From: Branchinecta lynchi
Taxonomy: Eukaryota > Arthropoda > Branchiopoda > Anostraca > Branchinectidae
DNA: 64,000 bases
Direction: 5' to 3'
Assembly: GCA_023053575.1 (NCBI GenBank)
Contig: JAKZAP010000017.1
Span: forward strand, 5,711,501-5,775,500
In this document: positions 9,787 to 20,800 of the stretch, piece after piece
How positions within the stretch are numbered: position 1 is the stretch's first letter
Layout: the number at the start of each line of letters is the position of its first letter
Position numbers and translations under genes: made by a program
The notes under the pieces: model-generated
Told to the model about the DNA's origin: nothing
The model's database searches: none
What the model saw: the letters and a program-made list of their open reading frames with translations, nothing else

Positions 9787-11395
9787 AGACCAAAGGTTTC
9801 GATGGGATCCCAAAGATTTAGTATTTATTAGACTTCTTGATGAAGACAATCGAATCTTCTACATTTTCGAGTTTTCGCCAGACCCCTTTAACATTTTTGC
9901 GATTTATTCATAATCAACCGCTTGAATATTTAGGCCTACACAAAAATACTACCGTTTTGAAGTTTTTTGTTTACGGCCAAACAACTAACCAAATACTCCA
10001 ATCTTTCATCTCTAATCAACTTCAAAAAGGTCTTTCAGATTATTTTGTTGTTTTTTTACTAAATTTCTAGTATTTTAGCAGCATTCCCGGTGAACTGCAT
10101 GCATATGTGACACTGAGAGCCGAACCTTTGTAACCAGGCTTTTGTAAATTTTGCCAGCTTACCCGTCAAGGAAATAAAGTTCAAAATTTGATTCAGCATG
10201 ACCTCCTCATGCCGATCCCAAATCTCTGATCGACTCAGATATAGATTCAGTGGGCTTCCTTGCCCCTTAAACGAATATCTCATTAGCTTATAAAACAAAT
10301 TTGTTTTACCCTTAAGTCGAAACCCCCTCCTCTGCCTCTAAATATAGGGCTAAGAGACCCATCTACGAAAGTTTGAACATCAACCTCTTTGACCCTCCCG
10401 ACAATCCAAATCCCAAAGAATACGTAGCCTACGCTAGGTTTAAACAGTCTTCTATTAAACCGAATAGACTTTGCGCGTATACACGCGACCGAAGTGACCA
10501 TCCCTCCTGGGTCCATAGATTAAACAAAGTGACGTCACTCATACGCAGAGATAAAGGGGTAGGGTAGGGTCAACACGTTTTATTAAATTGTTACCGGATA
10601 GTTGTGCGGATGCATTCTGACTTTTCGACCCAGTAAATGCCGGTTGGGACTCTGAAGATAACTAAACTGATCACATACACTATTTGTTTACATTAGTATG
10701 TTCGAAAGTTGCAACAGCATGTCTCCTCACTCTATATCGACTATATCATTGGGTTTTAAAATGTCATGCTATACTTCCAGATTCCGGGCGATCTACTTGT
10801 CCAGACAAAAATATACCCCAGAATTGAACATTTAATCAACTTCAGATTCAACTTTTACTTCTTGCAAATTCGCCCGTTTTTGCCGGATTCTGGATGAACT
10901 ACTTGCCCGGCGAAAAAATAAATTTCCTATAAAGGATTCAGCTAGCTTCCTTAATTTGAAACCCCTCCCCCGCCCCTAAATATAAACCTTTGGGGACAGT
11001 CTACGAACTTGACCTGTCCCTTAACCCAAAGAATCGTCACACCAAGTTTCAACAAAACATCTCATTCCCTTCGAGAGTTATCGTGCTGACAGACGGACGG
11101 ACGGACAGACGGAGTGACAGATGGACGGACGAGCAGACGGACGGGCAGACAGACGGGCAGACGAACGGGCAGACGGACGGGCAGACGGACGGGCAGACGG
11201 ACGGGCAGACGGACGGGCAGACGGACGGGCAGACGGACGGGCAGACGGACGGGCAGACGGACGGGCAGACGGACGGGCAGACGGACGGGCAGACGGACGG
11301 GCAGACGGACGGGCAGACGGACGGGCAGACGGATGGATGGACAGACGGACAACTTTTACAAAGTCATAGGTCTTCACTTATGTTTTGGGACCCCA
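9787..11395 (+). repeat. Dispersed repeat R1, copy 2, with expanded 12-bp array
   Basis: It begins GACCAAAGGTTTCGATGGGA, as do the copies at 26,877 and 49,599. It ends after a CATAGGTC phrase followed by TTTTGGGACCCC near 11,383. Intermediate landmarks are CCGGATTCTGG and the CTACTTGCCCGGCG region near 10,899. It is longer than its sisters because of extra sequence at 10,050-10,750 and the minisatellite at 11,130-11,335. Confidence 0.65.
11130..11335 (+). repeat. 12-bp minisatellite (ACGGGCAGACGG)n
   Basis: There are about 16-17 nearly perfect copies of a 12-bp unit. Because 12 is a multiple of 3, every frame is open through the array: one frame reads as Thr-Asp-Gly-Gln repeats and the others as RRTG or ADGR repeats. 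These are translation artefacts of the repeat. It has grown from the single CAGACGGACGGAC present in the other R1 copies. Confidence 0.95.
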
Positions 11396-11423
11396 CAGCA
11401 GAGCGGCAAGCACATAGAAGTAG

Positions 11424-11560
11424 GCTACCACAAATCCGGAAGAATAACTTCATCTGAAGAAATCGTTCATCTGTGAAGAGCAGAAACATGAAATAACACA
11501 TTTTTATCAGGTTTTCAAGCCTATTAAAGTGAATAAGTGATGTGGAACCTCGATTGCTGG
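11424..11560 (+). repeat. Dispersed repeat R4, copy 1
   Basis: A ~135-bp unit beginning GGCTACCACAAAT and containing a CATTTTTATCAGG phrase, then CAAGCCTATTAAAGTGAATA. It is shared with 15,128-15,275 and 19,869-20,010, which begin GGTACCACA and contain GTCTATTTAA. It may mark one end of a larger element. Confidence 0.5.
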
Positions 11561-11713
11561 AGCCATATCAATTAAATTTAATTGTGAAGATGAACTGTTT
11601 TATTTTATACATGTAGTTTTTTTTTAACGAACTATATCGAATAAAAACACTAAACAATTAACTTTTGAGTTTGATAGCTTTGTTTTTTTGCTATATTGCG
11701 TACGTTTCTTTAG

Positions 11714-11897
11714 ATTGCTTCCGTTACGATGTCTCACGGCCCGTTTGAGCTACGTCCCGGCGTTAGACAGAAACGGACACATCCAGTCATCAAATGCACG
11801 ACGGTGTCAGACTGCGGAGTGAAGAACGGAGTATGCCGGAACGGAATTTGCACCTGCCCTGACTATCACGTTTTAGACGGACATAAATGCCTGCCAG
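11714..11897 (+). CDS. EB/LDLa membrane protein, exon 1 (first visible)
   Basis: The acceptor is TTTCTTTAG at 11,713 and the donor CCAG/GTAAGA. It encodes one EB-like module with six cysteines ([18 protein letters not shown] then [15 protein letters not shown]). It ends in phase 1. The in-frame ATG at 11,729 follows open sequence back to the acceptor, so it is not a convincing start. Confidence 0.85.
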
Positions 11898-14800
11898 GTA
11901 AGAAAATAGTTAAAGTCCGTGTCAAAACTTGGAATTCGGACCCTTATACTTACCTCTGTACAATACGACCCCTATACTATACACCCTCTACTTCATATCA
12001 ACCCACCTTAAAATCAGGACCAGACAAGATTTCAGTGAAACTCTGCTTGACTGAATTGAATTTAGCTCTACGTTCTTTAAAGTACGATCAGTTCTCATGG
12101 GAGACGTGAATTCAGTTTTTTTTTCTTACGGTTTATTTATCCGTAAATATATTTTACAAACAAAAAATAATGCTGGACATATCATTACAGTTAAAAAGAT
12201 CAACAAAGGGATATAGTTACAACTGTATCCTATGATTTATATATACCATTCACGGTTTAAAATACAATTCGTCAACATACAAACGCGATTTAAAATGACA
12301 AACGGTCACCATTAATCCAGATAGACCTTACCGTAGAGATTGGTCGCACTGGGCTCATTTCCCGGCTTTTTGGGTTGCAAAAGTAGAAAAAAAAGAACAA
12401 GAAACAACTAATTCTGAATGTTGTCGATTTAAATTCAGGAGATCAATTAGAGCAAAACAGCGTGTATAATTATGTTACAGGAACACTAATTGACCCCGAC
12501 TTGCAGTCTGCTCATTATCCAAAAGCTGCTACAAAGCCCACCAAATCTCACGTCCCCGAGGGATTTTCAGTTGTTTGTCGAATAGGCGGCTTTTTGAGCC
12601 CAGTGTGACCAGCTCTTAGATCCTCGTGTGTCACCAGCGGCAGCCAGGGCATCCGCGAACTGGTGCCAGTTTTCCCTCTGCTGGCTGCTACCACGCCATC
12701 TTCCCACTGAGGTTGCAAACTTGCGTGGAAGTTTGCAAGGTCCCTCTGGTAATAATAATAATAATAATACAAAGCAAGAGAAAAGGCTTTCGCCTCTAAA
12801 TAACTCTAAGAAATTTTGAGTAGTCGAACTGATCAGAGTTAAAATCTCATCAACAATGCACTTAACCGCATCTTCGGTAAGGCTGTTCCAAGGATCAACA
12901 ATTCTGTTGCCAAAACCCCACTTAAAAACGTCCTTGTGGAATCTTGACTTTGTAAACTTGTACGGGTGCCCCCGATGATGACGGTTCATGCTGAACCTTA
13001 CTAAATCAGTCACTTCAAAATTGTCATAACTTCCATTGATTAATTTGAATGTTTCAGTCAGGTCTCCTCTAAAAAATCTGTATGCAATGGAGGGAAGGCA
13101 CAACGTGGCTAATCTCACTTGGTAGGGGAGATCGCGCAGATCTGGTCGAGGGGTCGACGACTCTCCCGGAATGGTGAACACGTCCCGAAGGAATAATCCT
13201 GAATGGTCAGGAATAATCCGGAATAGTCAGGAATAATCCGGAATGGTCAAGAATATTCCGGAATGGATTATATTAGATTAGATTAAATTTTATTAGGTGG
13301 CAGTCTTCTCTATTCTACATAATGTGGTAATACTATTTTTATATTATTCTACATGCCATTCATACACGGTTCATACATATACAACAAACATTCTGCTTAC
13401 AAAAAACACTCACGCATCATTACTATCCTTTTGCAAGGAAAAATCTCTTCACTGTAGCCATGAAGGATGCCAGATGGCTCGAATTTTAAAAATTCAACTG
13501 GAATTATATCCCATACAGAGGGTTAGGAATAATCCGGAATAGTTAGGAATAATCCGGAATGGTTAGGAATAATCCGAAATGGCCAGGAATAATCCGGAAT
13601 GGTCAGGATTATTAGGTCATTCCGGAATGGTGTAAATAAAAAATTAGAGTCGTCGACCCCTCGGATCTGGTACGAACTTCGTAGCTCTCCGTTGCATTTT
13701 TTCATAAGCCTCAATGTCAGATGCGACTGATATTGAAGATTTGCCCAGAAATACCCTTTAACTAAAATTCCTTTTCTGATTTACAGGTGCCCTCCTGGGC
13801 AGTCCATGCACGTCCGACTCCCAGTGTGCCGCAAGAGTGCCTCAAAGCCATTGTTCTCAGGGTGTATGCCACTGTAGCAGAGATCTTTTAGAGTACAAGA
13901 AGCATCTTTGTCTGAAACGTAAGTCAATATTATTTTAAGTTGTTGTCACTCGTGCGTCTATATTGACCGCTGGTCGTTTGTCCTTGATGTTGGTCTTGTA
14001 CATTGTTTCTTGTGGAACCATCATAAAACCTCATCAGACGACACGACCCATCGTTTTATGGAAGGGTGGACGCAGTCCATACACATCGTGGACTTTCTGC
14101 GATCAAGACGGTACACTCTTGCGCTCAGTATGAGTACCCTTAAAGTGTAACTGAAAAGCCGGCTTGTTCTTACACCTTGAATATGCTATTGTTGACTCTG
14201 CCAAGAGTTTTGTTTTTCACCTTCGGCTCTAGTACAGGAGTGTTGCATGAAGCTGCCCTTACTATGGCACCGCCCACCCCCCAATTGGCCATGGTACATG
14301 ATCCTGCCACCTTGGATCATGAAGCTGCCACCCCAGAAAAATCATGCAAATTCCAAGAAAACAGCAAATTTTGTTATTTGCAAAAGGTCAAGGAACCTCT
14401 CTGACCAAACAGCTGGCCTCTAACTTCACCATGTAGCAAAATACTGTTTTTAGCAAAGTGGGCGACTTCATGATCACTTGGGTGCCTACATTCTTTCGTG
14501 TTCTCTAGCTTAGCTTTGAACAATTACAAGTAAACTATGGTACTAGCAGAAAGTGAAGGTTCTAAGCTTCCTTTCAGGATACTCCACTGAATATTATCTC
14601 AACCTTTACTCTTTTTCCCTAAGTCATTTCCCAAAAATAGGGTGGCGGCTTCACGCAGCACTCCTGTAGTGACATTCAGAACACAAAGGCTACTCATAGC
14701 TCGAAAAGGCAAAGTACATCCCGACGCGGAAAACTGGAATTTCTACAAACGCGTGCATTTCAGTGGTTAAGGCTGCGTTCACGAGCATGCCTACCCGAGC

Positions 14801-17800
14801 ACAGATGCCTAGGCACGTGCCCAGGCTTAGCTTAGCAACCGAGCTCTAGGGTCCAGAACTCCGTGCCTGGGCCAAAATCTGTGCCTAGGCATGGGTGTGG
14901 ACGGCAATGCTAAGCACGTGCGTAGACATCTGTGCTTGGCTAGTCATGCTTGTGAACGGGGCTTAAGGAAGCGAACGTCAGTAAATGTTCTGTTCCAGAT
15001 TGTAATGTTACTTCTGAACAAAGCGAGTTATTGCGTGTGCCCCGGAAAAGATTCATTTTTCGGCAATAGTTAACCGTTGTAGTAGCTAGTAGCTAGATAT
15101 TTCAAGCATAGAGTTATCGGCACATAGAGGTACCACAGATCGAAATAAATAGTTCACTCGATGAATAACGATTATATGAATAGCGGGGTAACGCAGTAAC
15201 GCATTCTCATTGGGGTCTTCAAGTCTATTTAAATGAAAAAGTAATGGGTAATTAGACTATCGGACCCCGGCCATATTGAAAACTTTAAAGGGCCCATTCT
15301 AACTTGTACTGCTACTTTATTCTACATCCCTTATCGTTCCACAAGCTTCAGCCGGCAAAAAGATTGCAGTAACGCGGGATAGCGTGAAGAAGGCATCTAG
15401 GAAATATGTAGTGTTTTAATATACTTTGCAATTTGAAACGACCCAACACGAAAGATCAAAGGAGAGTAAGGAAAGAGAGGAGGCCGGATTTTTCAGTTTT
15501 GTTAGCTTTACTGCTTGGTGGTGCCAAGACTTTGCTGAGTGTTTGTTTAGGACTTCGTCTTGGGGAGATTGTGAGTGTGTTTTAATTTACTAATCTAACT
15601 TCCTACCATCTTTTCAGCCGTTGATATTGGTCAGAACTGCTACTCTGACGAGCAGTGCAAAGCCAGTGACGCCCTCTCTTATTGCAAACCTTTAGTTTCG
15701 AAAACCTTTGGTAGATGCCAGTGCCAGTCGCCGCATACGACGACGCCCGAAGGATGTGTCAGACATCAAAATTTAACAGGTTCCTCTTTTATTTAAATTT
15801 CTATTCGTTGATTAAGTTGCTTAAAACAGAGTTATGTTGCTTTGAACGTCACCTAGCCTTAAATAGCACCGAAAATAAAGACCCGGAAAATAATTAATAT
15901 TCAGATAGTCAGAAAATAGTAATGTAAGTAAAATAAAGTTAGCCTATTAAAGCCGAAAATGTTTGGCCTTTAATCTTCGAAGTATCTCTCCGCTTGATGT
16001 TTTTTTTTTTTTTTTTCAAAACCTGTTACGTTCTAACTATGTTCTGTTTACGTTCTAACTAATCGCACATAAATGGCAAACAAATAATTGTGACAATTCT
16101 GCATTACTTTCATACAACTGCACTTTCAAAGTATTGCAAAGTTGTCCAACAGAACAACAGGAATACTCAAAATCAAATGACACAGAAGGATTTAAATGCC
16201 TTGTAGGGGAGAGGGGGGGGGGGGTAGGTTCGTTACGTGTTTGCTTTGTTGCATACCAAGATTTCGGTTTAGGTTCTACTGACTCCATTTTTTCAAACTG
16301 TCTAGAATCATGTCTTAGCTGTTACTGTTACTTAGTAGAATCTTGTTACGTGCAACAATTTCTTTGCAAATTGCATTTTCCATCATTTCCAGTTCCATCA
16401 GTTTTGATTTCTTGTTTTCGTTTGGCTGTCGTAGGGCTCAGTGTCTGAAGCCGAATATCTCTTTCCTCGCTATTCTTTTCCATGCGTTCCTGAACGGCCC
16501 ATATTTCTTCCCATATTCACTTATTCCGCACACTCTTTTTTGGAAAGCATCAACGCGCAAAAAGCAGCACTTCTCGGAACTTGTCTTTTCGTATGATCTC
16601 TGCCGATCTGCAATTGTCAAAATAGTAAAAGAGCTTACATTTCCGCACAGTCAAAGCTAAGATAACACCTGAGAACAGGACGACAGATTTTAATAGGAAC
16701 ATTTTGTTATTGTAGTTGGGAAGGCATTTCCGCACAGTCGAAAGTTCTTTGGCAGTAAGAGTTGCAATCACTATAATCACCTGTCAGTTTGCCTCCACAA
16801 ACAGTCCATCGACCCCGTGAACACTATAACCACCTCATGTACCCACACCATCACTATTCCGACCGTCAGTTAGACTAGACCAACAGTCCATCCACCCCAT
16901 AATCACTTTACCCAGCTCAATCACTATACCGACCAGTCAGTTCAGCCCACCAAACTCAGACAGTCTATCCACCCGTCATCTTACCAACCCATCGGTTTGT
17001 CGAACCGACAGGTGGGTCAGCAAACTGGTGAAAAAATTGGACGTAGTGACGAGTATTGGTGAAATAACGGGTGGTCAACGTGAGTGGGCGAGCTTTAGAA
17101 AAAAACGGCCCAATCACAATACGACCCCTTATCGCTATACTCACCAAACTCGGATAGTCTATCCCACTGTCAGCTTACCGACCCATCGCTCGGTCGGACC
17201 GACAGGTGGATCAGCGAACAGGTGAAAAAGTTGGACGTAGTGACGGGTATTGGTGAACTGACGGTTGATCAACGTGAGTGGGCGAGCTGTAAAAAAAAAT
17301 AGTAAAAATACTTGGTGGCAAAAAACTTGACGGGTGGGTGTAGCGACATGAACCCATGTATTAAACTAATATACCACGAAGATCTGGGACGAAATCACTA
17401 CTGGGTGGATTCAAGTTGGTATTGCAACGGTGCAGGCTGTGTACTGCTGTTAATGTGTTTAAACTTTGCAGCTGTTTCCTGTACTGCTGACTCCAGCTGC
17501 AGTCACCTGGGAATCAGCTCGCGCTGTATTGTTGGCTTTTGCACTTATAGTTCGAAGTTTGCTAACGGAACAGACAGCTTCAGCCCCACTGGAAGAGGTA
17601 CTTTAAGCTTTCCTTTCTCCTAGAAGTGGAGCAGTGAAGCTACTCTGCTGCTTTTACAGTGTATACAGACACATTTATACATTGTATCATACAGTGTATA
17701 CATGTGTTGTATCTGTATAGTGTGTAAATAGCCTACAATGTATTGTACATTGACTGTCTAAGTGCTTTTTGTGGAGGAAATGCATCATACTTGTAAGCCA

Positions 17801-20800
17801 GAAATAAGTCATGCATAGGCCTATGGCCACATGGCAATGCTTTTAACCTACTCCAAGCTATCTCTTGCTGGTCTCACTCCGATTTGACTCTTTCCCACTA
17901 AAATCCTCACTCACAATCAATAGCCGGAGTTGAAGGTTGTAAGGGACTTTTCCCACTTGGGTACTAGTAGTAACGTTCAGAATATTATCTACGTTTTTGA
18001 TCCGAATTTCCCTCACGATACTCCTCCGAATTCTCCTATTTCGCGTTTTTGGACTGTTTAGATCAAGAGAATTCTCCGTTTCTTGCGTTTTTGTCAGAAT
18101 CGAGAACGGTGGAAAGCCTCACGATTCTGCAGAATCGAGAAGTTGCTCCGCTGGCGAATTCTCGATTCTCCTCTCTGCGTTCTCCTCCCTGATTGGTCAG
18201 CATTGTGCAGGTGCTCAATGTGCATAAACACGTATACCGGGTTGCGGTTGCGGGACGACATTGTAAAACAAAAATCTTGTAGTATTTACTACTGGGATTA
18301 ATCTTGTCTTTATTGAGATAAGATCGGCTGTCCTCCGACAAAACCTAGTATCTGTACCTGAGTAGCTTCCGAGAAAAACTCGAAAACGTTGTTTTTTAAA
18401 GCTGCTTCTTTCTAGTATACATTCAGCAAGCTAATATAGTTTTGTAAAGAATAAAGTGATTATGATGGTGGTTTGGTTGCTGGTGGAGCGTAGGTTTGTC
18501 AGATACTAGAAAAAGCGAATTTACAATACGGCAGCACGACGGACTTGCTCACCGACCAAGTCCGCGTGCTTCCCTGCAAGGTGCTGCAGCGCTGCTGCTT
18601 CAACCAAGAAGAAAGTGAATCCAAAAATGCATATTATGCAAAAGCAAAGAAGTGCTGCAGCAGCGATGCGGCAGCGCTATTGCAACAAAAGTGAGGCTTA
18701 GGTTTTCTCGGAGGACAGCCGAGATTACCCCTAATTCGGGTTAATCTTATCCCAGTAGAGATAAGATTAATCCCAGTAGCAAATACTGCATCCTTATTCG
18801 GAGAAACTTTTTACAGTGGAGCTGCACAATTAGTGTTTTTGTCAAAAGCGAAAATAGAGAAGTAGAGGAGCACAAACGATAATTTGTACGAGAATCGAGA
18901 TTTCAGAAGCGAGAATTCGGAACGGAGAATTCGGATAAGAAACGCGACTATTCATTGCTAGCCCGACAAGACAAAGCTCACTCCGAGGTGGAGAATTTGA
19001 ATTCCAACAGAAGCATGCGCTTCTGTTGCTGATGAAGTAACGTCAAGCAAAATAAAGCGAAGGTCAGGAAATATCCATTTCCAGATTTGTAGATCACTAA
19101 AAGTTCAATGGTCACATCAAACTACCCCAATCCCACTCTGTAACAACCTAGGAACAATGCTTACCCCCTAGACCAGCAGCTTTTTCAGCAGTTTCCTCTC
19201 TGTGATATTTCAAAGCGTAATTTTTTGGGCCAGTACATGCTCAGTTTACTAGCTTGGATAAAAGATGTTTCTTATAATACTTAGTAGATCTTTATTTTAT
19301 GCATAAATCAGCGTGTATAATTCAGATTTGAAAAGGTTATTTGTTTTTGAATGATTTTTGTTGCTATGTTATTTTTATAAGCTTATTGCATATTCTGGTA
19401 AATTTTATAAAGCAAGCTAATTAAGCTTCACAACACTATTCCACAAACAAAAACTTTTAATAGGCACTTTAAGCCATGGAACTTCTGATGAAACACTAGA
19501 AAAATCAGGTAAACTGCATCTGCGGCTTGACTTTGGTAGCATCTCAAATATATCCTTTTCCATCAAGCATTGCTGGGAGCTTTTGAATTTCCTGCCACGA
19601 TATCCCAGCTCCTAAGATTTGGATCGCCGAAATGCCAGAGAGGCAAAGACAAGGGATAACAAGAAAACGGCCGATTTTCGTAGCGCCTTCTAAAGGAAGT
19701 CGGAAATGTTTATTTGTGAAGCATTTAATACAAAATAAAGCATTAGAAGTGTCTATTGTGCTTTAAGAAGAAAGTCCAGCTATTGCAAGTGATCCAAAAA
19801 AGATTTACTTTTCTGCGATCATTTGCCGTTTAGTTGCTAAATATTTCGAGGATAGAGTCGTACTAGTAGGTACCACAAATTCGAAAGAAAACGTTCATCC
19901 GATGACATCGGTTATATCAGTAGCGGATCATCGGAGTAACGCATTTTCATCAGGCCTTAAAGTCTATTTAAGTGAATAAATGGTCGGTAACTAGACTGTA
20001 TCTCAGTCCTGTTCGTTAAACTTCGAGATAACCTAGCTGTAAAAGGAGTACCTAGATAATCTAGGTTCACCATGGCAGTGAAACAAGGCATCCGCACCTG
20101 TTCTGTGCGAGCCATTACTGGATGCCAAAGTTTAAAATACTTTGTATTTATTATTTTCAGAAACGGCAAGCTAGGATCATTTCGCTAATGATAATAATAG
20201 TTAGGTATGTCCCAATTTACTATTTAAATGGATTGGAGTAAAGAGAGTAAAATAAAAGACTAATCAAACAAACCACAACTGAAACACACTTCATGGAAAA
20301 GTAGGATTAGGAAAGACACGCGGTCATCATCACTTTCAGTCTGCAGAGCGTCCGAAGGCGAACAAATTTCGGTAGCCCCATAGCTATCTAGAAGACCTCT
20401 GTGTCGAACTGACCTGATAAGGTACAAAAGAAAACTACAGTAACGAAAAGAACGACCTACCGTTTTGTTAAAGTTTAGCTGAAAAGAGCTGAGATAGGAC
20501 AATCTATCCATCACTCCTCCGCACGAAGACCAGATGGTTATGCGCTACTTCGTTGCTCGGCTGTCCACGAACGATCGACTTTCATATCGTCCGTGTCAAG
20601 CGTAAACCACGTATCTCCCTTTTTCAAAATTTTTCAGGAGGTGAAAAAAACATAATAACTTTTTCTCGTTAGTAGTAAAGCCCCATGTTAATCCGAGACA
20701 CGTGGTTTCCATCTTGGTTGTATCTCCCAAACTATGAGTCGGAGGCAATCGAGATAGGTTTGACGCAGAATTTTTCGGCGAGTAGAACTGTGTCAAAAAG

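Noticed and set aside
11062..11457. Long open frames in five reading frames with Gln-Thr-Asp-Gly, Arg-Thr-Gly and Pro-Ser-Ala-Arg repeats
   Set aside because: All are translations of a 12-bp minisatellite; period 12 keeps every frame open, so they are not evidence of a repeat protein.
12567..13181. A 204-codon minus-strand open frame as a gene
   Set aside because: Its middle is a LINE RT C-terminus, its start comes from an inserted MITE and its end passes through an (ATT)n tract. It is a mosaic, not an intact gene.
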